Source: Mucinivorans sp036654415
GTDB taxonomy: Bacteria > Bacteroidota > Bacteroidia > Bacteroidales > Rikenellaceae
Assembly (NCBI GenBank): GCA_036654415.1
Contig: JAVVSB010000014.1
Coordinates: 1-40,565 of the forward strand
Length of the DNA: 40,565 nt
Direction of reading: 5' to 3'
The notes beneath the pieces are model-generated. The model searched no databases. It saw only the letters and a list, made by a program, of their open reading frames with translations, and was not told the DNA's origin. This document shows, one piece after another, positions 15,981 through 24,908 of this stretch; within the stretch, counting starts at the first letter, position 1, and the number at the start of each line of letters is the position of its first letter. The position numbers were made by a program, and so were the translations under genes.

Positions 15981-16637
15981 ATGCTAAAAACAGACCGCTA
16001 TAAAAAAGTGACAGCATGGTTTGCCAAAAACATGGCAGATGCCCAGACGGAACTACACTACCACACCACTTTTCAACTATTGGTGGCCGTGGTGCTTTCG
16101 GCTCAGTGCACAGACAAAAGGGTTAACATGGTGACCCCCGCCCTCTTTGCACAAATGGGCACACCAGAAATGATGGCACAGGCTTCAGTAGACGAAATAT
16201 TCGCCTACATAAGTTCGGTATCATACCCCAGAGCTAAGGCCACACACCTTAGTCAGAGTGCCAAATTGTTAGTAGAAGAATTTGACTCAGAGGTGCCCTC
16301 TACCCGCATAGAACTAGAGACCTTGCCTGGTGTTGGACGCAAAACAGCCAGCGTAATACTATCGGTGGCCTTTGGGCAAAACGAGATGGCTGTGGATACC
16401 CACGTACATCGCGTAGCCAATAGAATAGGGCTCACAAAAAACGCACGAACGCCACTCGAAACTGAGAAACAGCTGGTTGACGGACTCAAAAACCAGGATT
16501 TGGGCAAAGCCCACCACTGGTTAATCCTACACGGAAGATATATATGCACCGCACGTAGCCCCCATTGCCAGCAATGCGGGATTGCAGAATATTGTGCTTA
16601 TTTTTGTGAGCAGAAAAAAATCGTAGCTACGAAATAA
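15981..16637 (+). CDS. nth: Endonuclease III
   Basis: DNA glycosylase/AP lyase for oxidised pyrimidines in base excision repair, 218 aa. The helix-hairpin-helix is LPGVGRKTA (115-123) with the catalytic lysine K121, and the catalytic aspartate is D139 (VDTHVHR). The iron-sulfur cluster ligands fit C-x6-C-x2-C-x5-C (C189, C196, C199, C205). The start lies 3 bp after the sialidase stop, so it is cotranscribed with glycan-related genes although functionally unrelated. It is complete and ordinary in length. Confidence 0.96.
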   Translation: MLKTDRYKKVTAWFAKNMADAQTELHYHTTFQLLVAVVLSAQCTDKRVNMVTPALFAQMGTPEMMAQASVDEIFAYISSVSYPRAKATHLSQSAKLLVEEFDSEVPSTRIELETLPGVGRKTASVILSVAFGQNEMAVDTHVHRVANRIGLTKNARTPLETEKQLVDGLKNQDLGKAHHWLILHGRYICTARSPHCQQCGIAEYCAYFCEQKKIVATK

Positions 16638-16722
16638 TTTTACATATATTCCATACGTTAATCAACCATAGGCCACTTTTATGGTGGAGAAGAAGATATT
16701 ATTTACAAACATCTAACATAAC

Positions 16723-17718
16723 ATGAACGAAACGGTTAATATCAAGGAGCTTAACGACAAGATACAGCTCCAAAGTGCATTTGTCGACATCCTATCAATG
16801 GAGATGGGTAAGGTCATCGTGGGTCAAAAGCATCTGGTTGAGAGCCTGATGATTGGCCTACTCTCGGGTGGCCATATTTTATTGGAAGGTGTTCCAGGTT
16901 TGGCCAAAACGTTGGCCATCAACACACTGGCCAACGCTATTGATGCCAAATTCTCGCGTATCCAATTCACCCCAGACCTTCTGCCAGCCGACCTAACGGG
17001 TACAATGATTTATTCACAAAAGAATGAAGAGTTTGCCGTAAAAAAAGGGCCTATCTTCGCCAACTTTATCCTAGCCGATGAAATCAACCGCTCACCAGCC
17101 AAGGTACAATCAGCACTACTTGAGGCCATGCAGGAGCGTCAGGTGACAATCGGAGATAAAACCTATAAGCTGCCTGAACCTTTCTTGGTTATGGCCACAC
17201 AGAACCCTATTGAACAGGAGGGTACCTACCCGCTACCTGAGGCTCAGGTAGACCGTTTTATGCTCAAGGTCAAAATAGGTTACCCATCGAAAGCCGAAGA
17301 GAAACTTATCATCCGCCAAAATATGCTGGGCGAATTTCCTAAAGCTTCGGCCGTTATTTCACCAGAGGAAATTTTACGCGCCCGCTCAGTAGTTGCAGAA
17401 GTCTATATGGATGAAAAGATTGAACGCTACATTGTGGATATTGTCTTTGCCACACGTGAACCTAAAGAGTACGGCTTGGACAACTTCACAGCCATGATTG
17501 GCTACGGATGTTCGCCTCGTGCCTCTATTTCGCTTGCCAAGGCCGCTAAAGCCTACGCCTTTATAAAACGCCGCGGCTATGTAATCCCTGAAGATGTACG
17601 CGCGGTGTGCCATGACGTTTTGCGTCATCGTATTGGACTAACCTACGAAGCCGAAGCCGAAAACATAACCGCTGAAGATATTGTAACAGAAATACTGAAC
17701 ACTGTAGAGGTCCCCTAG
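16723..17718 (+). CDS. MoxR-type AAA+ ATPase
   Basis: AAA+ ATPase of the MoxR family, 331 aa, thought to act as a chaperone for the vWA proteins encoded downstream. Walker A is GVPGLAKT (56-63), Walker B is ILADE (116-120), sensor 1 is ATQNP (158-162) and the segment EGTYPLPEAQVDRF is the MoxR hallmark. The start at MNETVNIKEL is supported by an 85-bp upstream gap. It is the first gene of the Bat-type operon. No convincing promoter box was found in that gap, only a 6-bp inverted repeat, ACCATA-N9-TATGGT (16665-16685). Confidence 0.94.
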   Translation: MNETVNIKELNDKIQLQSAFVDILSMEMGKVIVGQKHLVESLMIGLLSGGHILLEGVPGLAKTLAINTLANAIDAKFSRIQFTPDLLPADLTGTMIYSQKNEEFAVKKGPIFANFILADEINRSPAKVQSALLEAMQERQVTIGDKTYKLPEPFLVMATQNPIEQEGTYPLPEAQVDRFMLKVKIGYPSKAEEKLIIRQNMLGEFPKASAVISPEEILRARSVVAEVYMDEKIERYIVDIVFATREPKEYGLDNFTAMIGYGCSPRASISLAKAAKAYAFIKRRGYVIPEDVRAVCHDVLRHRIGLTYEAEAENITAEDIVTEILNTVEVP

Positions 17719-17763
17719 ACCACTACTTGGAAAAAGTAGCTGTCTAAACATATAACCATAAAA

Positions 17764-18624
17764 ATGAAAGAGGATATTCTAAAAAAAGTTCGGCGTATTG
17801 AGATAAAGACCCGAGGGCTTTCGCACGATATATTTGCAGGCAAGTACCACAGTGCCTTCAAGGGGCGTGGTATGTCCTTTAGCGAGGTGCGTGACTACCG
17901 CATTGGGGACGATATTCGCGATATTGATTGGAATGTAACGGCCAGAAGTTCAAAACCTCATATCAAGATTTACGAAGAAGAGCGAGAACTGACAATGATG
18001 TTGCTGGTGGATGTGAGTGGTTCGGGAAATTTTGGAACGCAGACCATGCTCAAGAGGCAATGTGCTACCGAAATTGCAGCCGTACTGGCCTTCTCAGCAG
18101 CCCAAAACAACGATAAGATAGGCTGCATATTTTTTACCGACCGCATCGAAAAATATGTACCACCCAAAAAAGGGAAGCAACACGTGTTGCGTATTATAAG
18201 TGATTTGGTAGACTTTCAACCCGAATCCCGAGGTACAGATGTGGGGGTGGCACTGAAATTTTTTGCCAGCGTGGTAAAAAAACGTTGTACCGCCTTTCTG
18301 CTCTCAGATTTGATAAGTCCATCCTTTGAGGAACCACTCAAGATTGCCTCAGGCAAACACGACTTAGTAGCTTTACGTGTATACGATAGCCGCGAGGAAG
18401 AACTACCAAACGTGGGCATTATTGAGATGCGCGACAGCGAAACCTCTCGAAAAGTATGGGTCGACAGCGCAAGCCGTAAAGTGAGACAGCAGTACGCCGA
18501 AAGTTATCGCACGCGTACCGAAGCCACCGAAAGGCTGATGTTAAAGAACCGCGTGGACACGGTGAACATAGCGACCTCGGATGATTATGTGGCCGCATTG
18601 ATTAAACTCTTTAAAATGCGCTAA
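17764..18624 (+). CDS. DUF58 / vWA-like protein of the Bat operon
   Basis: Cytoplasmic DUF58 protein, 286 aa. The family core FKGRGMSFSEVRDYRIGDDIRDIDWNVTAR lies at about 33-62 and a vWA-type MIDAS motif DVSGSG at about 83-88. It usually pairs with the MoxR ATPase, and both are found here, 45 bp apart. The gap contains a small hairpin (CTACTT-N5-AAGTAG, 17723-17739) that is too weak to call a terminator. There is no signal peptide or membrane segment. Its exact role in Bat function is not established. Confidence 0.9.
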   Translation: MKEDILKKVRRIEIKTRGLSHDIFAGKYHSAFKGRGMSFSEVRDYRIGDDIRDIDWNVTARSSKPHIKIYEEERELTMMLLVDVSGSGNFGTQTMLKRQCATEIAAVLAFSAAQNNDKIGCIFFTDRIEKYVPPKKGKQHVLRIISDLVDFQPESRGTDVGVALKFFASVVKKRCTAFLLSDLISPSFEEPLKIASGKHDLVALRVYDSREEELPNVGIIEMRDSETSRKVWVDSASRKVRQQYAESYRTRTEATERLMLKNRVDTVNIATSDDYVAALIKLFKMR

Positions 18625-18633
18625 GAATTTTTG

Positions 18634-19569
18634 ATGATGAGATACAGACGTTTATTTGTTTTACTACTAAGTTTGCCGCTTGGGGCTATGGCCCAAAAGC
18701 CAACCATATCAACAGCCATCACAGCCGACACGGTGTGGATTGGTGACCAGGTTGAGTATCAGCTCACCATCGACAAGGATGTGGCACAAGAGATTTCACT
18801 TCCTCAATTCGAGAACAACAAGATGACCGAACAGATTGAGATTGTGGGCACTCCAAGGGTTGACACGCTAGAACACGTTGGAAGACGAGTCAAAGTTAGA
18901 GTCAACTATACCATCACTAGTTTCGATGCTGGAACATTTATTCTTCGTGGCTTTCCCGTAGTGGCAGGCACCGATACACTTTTCACGCCAACAGTTAACG
19001 AGCTGGTGGTAAAGACTTTCGAGATTGACACAACAAAACAACAAATTTTTGATATCAAAGAGCCCATTGACACTCCACTGATTTTTGCGGAGATAAAAGA
19101 TTGGGTCATCTATGGTAGCTTAGGGGCGTTGGCGTTGGGAGTGCTAATCTATTTTATAATACGCTACATAAAAAATCGGAAGAAAGCACTTGCTGAGAAA
19201 GCCAAAGAACCAGCACATATTATTGCCATTCGAGAGCTGGTACTACTGGACCATCAAAAGTTGTGGCAGGCTGGTAATTTCAAGGGGTACTACTCTACCC
19301 TGTCGGATATCCTGAGAACCTATTTGCAAAATCGTTATGGTTTTTCGGCACGTGAGATGACCACGCCAGAAATCACAGCAGAGGTGGAGCAGATTAACGA
19401 ACAAAATCTATTCCACACCATCACAGAGTTGCTGACCTTAGCGGATTTGGTAAAATTTGCTAAATGGACCCCCTCACCTCTGGAGTGTACCGAAAATTAC
19501 CACGCAGCCTATAATTATGTAGAATCAACGAAATTGATAGCAGATGAGAACTCAAATAATAACAATTAG
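18634..19569 (+). CDS. BatD/DUF4381-like membrane protein
   Basis: Predicted inner-membrane protein of about 311 aa. The signal peptide ends near GAMAQ, followed by a periplasmic beta domain resembling the N-terminal repeat of BatD (to about 150). A single membrane helix (about 157-180, WVIYGSLGALALGVLIYF) leads to a cytoplasmic helical domain with LWQAGNFKGYYSTLSDILR, which resembles DUF4381. A TTG at 18631 could be read as a start, but ATG codons follow at 18634 and 18637. It overlaps BatC by 26 bp. It probably anchors the MoxR/DUF58 pair to the membrane, by analogy. Confidence 0.75.
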   Translation: MMRYRRLFVLLLSLPLGAMAQKPTISTAITADTVWIGDQVEYQLTIDKDVAQEISLPQFENNKMTEQIEIVGTPRVDTLEHVGRRVKVRVNYTITSFDAGTFILRGFPVVAGTDTLFTPTVNELVVKTFEIDTTKQQIFDIKEPIDTPLIFAEIKDWVIYGSLGALALGVLIYFIIRYIKNRKKALAEKAKEPAHIIAIRELVLLDHQKLWQAGNFKGYYSTLSDILRTYLQNRYGFSAREMTTPEITAEVEQINEQNLFHTITELLTLADLVKFAKWTPSPLECTENYHAAYNYVESTKLIADENSNNNN

Positions 19570-20260
19570 CCTTATGTGTACCGCCACGGCGGCCCTGGCA
19601 CAAGCCGAAAGGGCAGATATTCGCCAGGGTAACCGACTCTTTAAAAATGGCAAATATACAGAGGCTGAAGTTTTTTATAAAAAAGCACAACAAAAGAGTG
19701 TAACTTCATACGAGGCAGCCTTTAACTTGGCTGGCGCACTCTACAAACAAGGTCGTTTTGAAGATGCGGTTGCCTGTTATGCACCCATATCTGAAGATGG
19801 GACATCGACCAAAGAGAACCTGGCCAATGTGCAGTACAACACTGCCAACGCCATGATGAGCCAACGTAAACTAGACGAGGCCATTGAGGGCTATAAAAAA
19901 TCACTCAGGCTTAACCCCTCAGATATGCAGGCAAAATTCAATTTGGCCTACGCTCAAAAACTAAAACAAGAGGACGAAAACAAAAATAAGGACCAGAATA
20001 AAGACCAAAACCAAAACAAGGACCAAAATAAAGACCAAAATAAAGACCAAAACCAAAACAAGGACCAAAACAAAGACCAAAACAAAGACCAAGACAAGAA
20101 TCAAGATAAAAAAGAGCAACAACAACCTCAAAAGCCTCAGTCTCAAAAAGATTCGGAGCGAATGTTGAAAGCGGTTCAGGCCTCGGAAGATAACACCAAG
20201 AAGAAAGTGGACCAGCAGAAGGCGCAAGCCATGGGACAACAGGATGGGAAAAACTGGTAA
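19544..20260 (+). CDS. batC: BatC-like TPR protein with Lys/Asp/Gln/Asn repeat tail
   Basis: Exported protein of 238 aa. The signal peptide ends ALAQ (20). TPR motifs cover about 24-140 (NRLFKNGKYTEAEVFYKKA, LDEAIEGYKKSLRLNPSD). Residues 145-195 are a low-complexity tract built from KDQN and KDQNQN units, followed by a charged tail. BatC proteins known from Bacteroides carry TPRs and often a Gln-rich stretch. It is thought to act in the periplasm with the vWA proteins. The start overlaps the preceding gene. In B. fragilis, as remembered, batC follows batB, whereas here it precedes batA. Confidence 0.82.
   Translation: MRTQIITISLMCTATAALAQAERADIRQGNRLFKNGKYTEAEVFYKKAQQKSVTSYEAAFNLAGALYKQGRFEDAVACYAPISEDGTSTKENLANVQYNTANAMMSQRKLDEAIEGYKKSLRLNPSDMQAKFNLAYAQKLKQEDENKNKDQNKDQNQNKDQNKDQNKDQNQNKDQNKDQNKDQDKNQDKKEQQQPQKPQSQKDSERMLKAVQASEDNTKKKVDQQKAQAMGQQDGKNW
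19976..20116 (+). repeat. Tandem 12-bp-type repeat inside batC
   Basis: Short units of the form AAYAARGACCAA repeat about ten times with CCAAAAC interruptions, encoding KDQN/KDQNQN. A larger unit of roughly 40 bp is visibly repeated. All units keep the reading frame, so slippage would change protein length without breaking the gene. Confidence 0.85.
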
Positions 20261-20274
20261 AGAGCTACTAAAAT

Positions 20275-21270
20275 ATGGAAATAATAAAATTTGCAAACCC
20301 CGATGTGTTATGGCTGCTATTTGTGCTGCTACCTATGGTGGGGTACTATATTTTTCGCACCATTCAGGGGCGAGCTTCAATTGACGTCTCCACTACAGAG
20401 GCCTTCACTAAAAGTAAGCACACCTATCGATTCTACCTCCGCCATATCCCTTTTGTACTACGCATGGGAGTGGTGGCTCTGTTGCTTATTGCCATTGCAA
20501 GGCCTCAAAGTGCTGAAAACCATAGCAACACCAATGCCGAGGGGATAGATATAATGGTGGCCATGGACATTTCGGGCTCGATGTTGGCCCGCGACTTCAT
20601 CCCCGACCGTATTGGAGCGGCCAAAGATATTTCGAGTAAATTTATACTCGAAAGACCCACCGACCGCATAGGGCTGGTGGTTTTCGCGGGTGAAGCCTTT
20701 ACGCAATCACCTCTAACCACCGACCATGTATCGCTGGTGAACCTACTCAATCAGGTACAAATGGGTATGATTGAGGATGGAACGGCCATAGGTAATGGGC
20801 TAGCAACGGCCGTGAACCGTCTAAAAGAGAGCTCCGCTCCAAGTAAGGTGGTCGTGCTACTGACCGATGGAGTCAACAATGCAGGGCAAATTGACCCAAA
20901 AAGCGCGGCCGATATTGCGGCAGAATACAATATCAGAGTCTACACCATAGGTGTAGGCACTGAAGGTGTAGCACCCTCACCAGCCTTTGACCAGTGGGGA
21001 AACATGGTCTTCCAACAAGCTCAGGTCGAAATTGACGAACAACTCTTGCGCGGAATTTCTGAGACCACTGGAGGTCGATACTTCCGAGCCACGGACAATA
21101 CTAAATTGGCTGAAATTTATTCCGAAATCAATAAGTTGGAAAAACAGAAAGTGGAGGTAGAGAGTTTTACAAAATATACAGAAGTCTACCATCTATTTCT
21201 ACTTGGAGCTTTGCTGTTGCTAATTGTGGAGCTCCTATGCCGTTATATTGTTTTTAGACAGATACCTTAA
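20275..21270 (+). CDS. batA: BatA, vWA membrane protein
   Basis: Inner-membrane protein of 331 aa with a von Willebrand A domain. Hydrophobic segments lie at about 10-28, 58-76 and 304-325. The MIDAS motif is D98-I-S-G-S102 in VAMDISGSML. The expected later acidic residue is in LLTDGVNN. The layout TM-TM-vWA-TM is typical for BatA/BatB. It follows batC by 14 bp and precedes batB by 14 bp. The family is linked to aerotolerance and envelope stress in Bacteroides; the molecular role is still unclear. Confidence 0.92.
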   Translation: MEIIKFANPDVLWLLFVLLPMVGYYIFRTIQGRASIDVSTTEAFTKSKHTYRFYLRHIPFVLRMGVVALLLIAIARPQSAENHSNTNAEGIDIMVAMDISGSMLARDFIPDRIGAAKDISSKFILERPTDRIGLVVFAGEAFTQSPLTTDHVSLVNLLNQVQMGMIEDGTAIGNGLATAVNRLKESSAPSKVVVLLTDGVNNAGQIDPKSAADIAAEYNIRVYTIGVGTEGVAPSPAFDQWGNMVFQQAQVEIDEQLLRGISETTGGRYFRATDNTKLAEIYSEINKLEKQKVEVESFTKYTEVYHLFLLGALLLLIVELLCRYIVFRQIP

Positions 21271-21284
21271 AACAGAGAAAAAGA

Positions 21285-22298
21285 ATGTTTAGATTTGCAG
21301 AGCCATTATATCTATATCTATTGGCAATTATACCACTTATAATAGTGGTCTTTATCTACTTTCGCCGCGCACAACGTAGACGTTTGGCGCGCTTTGGAGA
21401 ACCACATGTCATTGCTAGATTGATGCCCGAGGCCTCGCCACGGAGGGTGCGTAACAAACTGATATTGCTCTTGGTGGCCTTTACGTTGATGATTGGGGCA
21501 CTGGCTCAACCTCAGTTTGGCTCAAAACTGGAGCAGGTCAAACGAGAGGGTGTAGAGATTATGTTGGTGGTGGACGTGAGCAACTCTATGTTGGCCGAAG
21601 ACTTCGCCCCCAACCGTCTGGAGCGAACCAAAAATGCGGTCAACCGACTCATCGAAAAACTGAGCAAAGACAGAGTGGGAATGGTGGTCTTTGCGGGCGA
21701 TGCCTTTGTACAGCTACCAATCACTTCGGACTACATCTCAGCCAAGAGCTTTGTGAGTGGTCTCTCTACCAATATGGTGCCACGTCAGGGTACATCGCTA
21801 AGTAAGGCCATAGAGCTGGCCACCCGCTCCTTCTCAGAACAGAGCACACGCAGTCGCGCCATGATTATAGTCACCGATGGTGAGAGCCATGAAGATGAGC
21901 CACTAACGGCAGCCCAAGCCGCTAAAGACCAAGGTGTAGTAATCTATACTGTGGGTATTGGGACACCACAAGGGGCTCCAATCTCAATGGGTGGTGAGAT
22001 GCTTAAGGATAAAGAGGGTAATATTGTAGTGAGTAAACTCGAAGAGCAGACCCTGCAACAAATTGCCGTACTCACAGGTGGAGCATATGTACGCGCCACA
22101 GACCAGAGCGTGGGCCTTGACGAAATTCTAAGCGAGATAGACAAGATGCAAAAACAGGAGTTCTCCTCGATGGTCTTTGCCGAATATAACGACCAATTCC
22201 ACTACCTTTTAATGATTGCGCTGGTAGTGATTTTGGCAGAATTTTTGATGATAGAGCGTAAGAATCGTATATTTGCAAAAATAACAGTATTTAAGTAA
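21285..22298 (+). CDS. batB: BatB, vWA membrane protein
   Basis: Second vWA membrane protein of the operon, 337 aa, a paralogue of BatA. Membrane segments lie at about 8-26, 58-75 and 308-327. The MIDAS motif is D97-V-S-N-S101, with Asn in place of the Gly seen in BatA, and VTDGESHEDE follows. The stop is 1 bp before the batD start (TAATATG), which indicates coupled translation. It probably forms a hetero-complex with BatA. Confidence 0.92.
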   Translation: MFRFAEPLYLYLLAIIPLIIVVFIYFRRAQRRRLARFGEPHVIARLMPEASPRRVRNKLILLLVAFTLMIGALAQPQFGSKLEQVKREGVEIMLVVDVSNSMLAEDFAPNRLERTKNAVNRLIEKLSKDRVGMVVFAGDAFVQLPITSDYISAKSFVSGLSTNMVPRQGTSLSKAIELATRSFSEQSTRSRAMIIVTDGESHEDEPLTAAQAAKDQGVVIYTVGIGTPQGAPISMGGEMLKDKEGNIVVSKLEEQTLQQIAVLTGGAYVRATDQSVGLDEILSEIDKMQKQEFSSMVFAEYNDQFHYLLMIALVVILAEFLMIERKNRIFAKITVFK

Positions 22299-22299
22299 T

Positions 22300-24111
22300 A
22301 TGAAAATTTACGTAAAATTTTTAACCATCATCTCTCTGCTACTAATGCAGGGATTAGCGTGGGCAGCTCCAGTGAGTTTTGAAGTCAACTCGCCTGAGGT
22401 GGTGGCCCAGGGTGAACGTTTTAGCGTTGAATTTACGCTCAGCAACGCCCAAGGGAGTGGTTTTGTGGCCCCATCGTTCACTGGATTAGATGTGTTGGCT
22501 GGCCCAACCGTCTCAAGTGGAACACAGATTTCGATTATCAACGGTGTTCAAAAAAGCTCTTCATCACAGACCTACACATACGTGGTGGTGGCCCGTCAAA
22601 AAGGTAAAGCACACGTGAGCACCGCCTCTGTAACGGCAGAGGGTAAGACATATTCGACAAAAGCCCTCACCATTGAGGTGGTGGCAGATGGAGCCGCAAG
22701 CTCGTCAACCCAAAGGCAGGCCCCTAGTGGAGAGTTGGCCTCGGACGATATTCTCCTACGTATGGAGGTCAATAAATCATCGGTCTATAAAGGCGAGGCA
22801 ATAGTGGCCACACTTAAGCTCTACACCAGAGTGGGTATTGCAGGGCTCGAAAACGCAAAATATGCCGCCTTCAATGGCTTTTGGGCTCAAGAGCTCACGG
22901 TGCCACGTGCCGAATCGGTGCGGGCCACCGTAGGTGGCAAAGTCTACGAATCACAGGTGATACGCCAATGGCTACTCTACCCCCAAAAGGCGGGGCAGCT
23001 GGTAATAGAACAGACAAACTTCACGGTGGTGGCGCAAGTGGCCACAGCCGTCTCGTCGGGCTCGAGTCTCTTTGACCAATTTATGGGTGGAGGAACGACA
23101 TACGAAAATGTAAGACGACAGATAATGGCCCCCGTGGTGAGGATTGCAGTCAAAGAGCTACCAGCACCAGCGCCTGCTGGCTTTGCGGGCGCGGTGGGAC
23201 GTTTTACCTTACAGGCTAACCTGAGCAGTGGTTCGGTGGCAGCCAATACTGGTGGTTCGATTATACTCAAACTCAGTGGTGCAGGTGATTTTCCGCTAAT
23301 CGAAACACCAAAGATAGTCCTGCCAGCCGCCTTTGAACAATATGACACCAAAACGGAGGACCAAATCAACAACACCACCTTAGGAACTTCGGGCACACGC
23401 ACCTGGGAATTTCCTTTTATAGCCCGTGCCGAAGGAGAGTACAATATTCCAGCTGTCGAAATATCGTACTTTGACACAGCTACAAAAAGTTACAAAACAC
23501 TCAGTAGCGGCCAATTTAAAATCACCATCACAAAAGCCGCTTCAGGAAGCCAAACGGCAGGGGCCATAGTATCTGGAGTCACTAAAGAGGACCTGAAGAT
23601 GTTGGGACAAGATATTCGCTTTATAAAAGTGGGGGCACCAGAATTCAGAAGCTCTGAGGGTGGATTATTGTGGTCGTGGAGTTTCTTCTTGATTTTTGGC
23701 CTCGAGATTTTACTTTTTGTTCTAGTACTCTTTTTACTACGCAAGATAATAGCATCAAGGGCTGATGTGGTGCGTACCAAAAATAAAAAGGCCAACAAAG
23801 TAGCTATACGCCGTCTAAAGAGAGCTAAATCATTTATGCAACAAGGTGTTAAAGTGAGCTTCTTTGAGGAGATGCTACGTGCACTATGGGGTTATATGGG
23901 GGACAAGCTGTCGATTGATGTGGCTAACCTGACAAAAGAGAGAATCAAGACTACACTAACCGACAAAGGAGTTGAACAGACTCAGATTGATGAATTTATG
24001 GCACTGATGAGTGAGTGCGAATTTGCTCAATACTCGCCAGATGGAGCAGTGGAGATGGAGTCAATCTACCTACGCGCTCTGGAGGTAATTGGTAATATGG
24101 AAATAAAGTAG
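22300..24111 (+). CDS. batD: BatD, oxygen-tolerance family protein
   Basis: Envelope protein of 603 aa. The signal peptide ends GLAWAAP (about 24). Two or three immunoglobulin-like beta domains of the BatD family fill about 25-415. Typical segments are DDILLRMEVNKSSVYKGEAI and GRFTLQANLSSGSV. A single membrane helix lies at about 455-478, with a basic cytoplasmic tail and a helical end. Length and layout fit BatD. It is embedded between batB (1-bp gap) and batE (10-bp gap). Confidence 0.92.
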   Translation: MKIYVKFLTIISLLLMQGLAWAAPVSFEVNSPEVVAQGERFSVEFTLSNAQGSGFVAPSFTGLDVLAGPTVSSGTQISIINGVQKSSSSQTYTYVVVARQKGKAHVSTASVTAEGKTYSTKALTIEVVADGAASSSTQRQAPSGELASDDILLRMEVNKSSVYKGEAIVATLKLYTRVGIAGLENAKYAAFNGFWAQELTVPRAESVRATVGGKVYESQVIRQWLLYPQKAGQLVIEQTNFTVVAQVATAVSSGSSLFDQFMGGGTTYENVRRQIMAPVVRIAVKELPAPAPAGFAGAVGRFTLQANLSSGSVAANTGGSIILKLSGAGDFPLIETPKIVLPAAFEQYDTKTEDQINNTTLGTSGTRTWEFPFIARAEGEYNIPAVEISYFDTATKSYKTLSSGQFKITITKAASGSQTAGAIVSGVTKEDLKMLGQDIRFIKVGAPEFRSSEGGLLWSWSFFLIFGLEILLFVLVLFLLRKIIASRADVVRTKNKKANKVAIRRLKRAKSFMQQGVKVSFFEEMLRALWGYMGDKLSIDVANLTKERIKTTLTDKGVEQTQIDEFMALMSECEFAQYSPDGAVEMESIYLRALEVIGNMEIK

Positions 24112-24121
24112 GGAGAAAATC

Positions 24122-24904
24122 ATGAAAAGATATATTTTATTAACACTATTGTTAGTTTTTGGTTCCGCAGCAACAGTGGCCCAAGGGGTGGACTCACTCG
24201 CAACACGCTCTACAGGGCAACTTTGGGAAGACGGGAATGCCGCTTTTATAGCTGGACAATACCCACTCTCAGCCGCCACATACGAGGCTATATTAAGCAA
24301 AGGAGAACATAGTGCAAAACTATACTATAATTTAGGTAACGCCTATTTTGAGCAAAATCAACTTGGCAAAGCTATTCTTAACTTCACCCGTGCACAGAAC
24401 TACAACCCCACGGACGAGGACATCAACTACAACTTGGCCTTGGCCACAGCACGCACCAAGGACAAGATAGAGCCAGTCCCTGAATTCTTCCTTCAAGGGT
24501 GGATACGCTCAGCGGGATACCTGCTCAGCGGTGACGGCTGGTCGGTTGTGGCTCTAGCCTTAGGATTACTGGTCTTTACTTGTGTGATTTTATGGTTGGT
24601 GAGCTCGCGTATGGGACTCCGTAAGTTGGGTTTTGCGGGAGCCATTGTAGGTTCGATACTCTTTGTGGTGGCCATAGCCTACGCACAAACAGCCCTTTCG
24701 CGTCAAAAGGCTCAAGATTCAGCCATTGTGATGAACACAGCCGCCCCTGTAAAGAGCTCGCCAAGCGACGGAGGCAAGGATATATTTGTCTTGCATGAGG
24801 GAACCTCGGTGCAGGTACTACAAACTGTGGGTACATGGAGCGAAATTCGTATTGAGGACGGCAACAAAGGTTGGATTGCAAGCAGCGCCATAGAACAGAT
24901 TTAA
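24122..24904 (+). CDS. batE: BatE, TPR and SH3-type protein
   Basis: Membrane protein of 260 aa. The signal peptide ends VAQG (about 22). TPR motifs lie at about 35-115 (GNAAFIAGQYPLSAATYEAIL, YNLGNAYFEQNQLGKAILNF). Two membrane segments lie at about 138-160 and 172-193. The C-terminal SH3-like domain (about 205-258) shows VLHEGTSVQVLQTVGTWSEIRIEDGNKGWI. This TPR-TM-TM-SH3 order is that of BatE. The stop lies 4 bp before a GTG-start histidine kinase gene. Confidence 0.9.
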   Translation: MKRYILLTLLLVFGSAATVAQGVDSLATRSTGQLWEDGNAAFIAGQYPLSAATYEAILSKGEHSAKLYYNLGNAYFEQNQLGKAILNFTRAQNYNPTDEDINYNLALATARTKDKIEPVPEFFLQGWIRSAGYLLSGDGWSVVALALGLLVFTCVILWLVSSRMGLRKLGFAGAIVGSILFVVAIAYAQTALSRQKAQDSAIVMNTAAPVKSSPSDGGKDIFVLHEGTSVQVLQTVGTWSEIRIEDGNKGWIASSAIEQI

Positions 24905-24908
24905 ACCA

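Noticed and set aside
16621..16632. Perfect 12-bp palindrome TCGTAGCTACGA at the end of nth
   Set aside because: It lies in coding sequence, and about ten such palindromes are expected by chance in 40 kb.
17723..17739. Hairpin between moxR and the DUF58 gene as a terminator
   Set aside because: The stem is only 6 bp and AT-rich with no T run; the two genes are normally cotranscribed.
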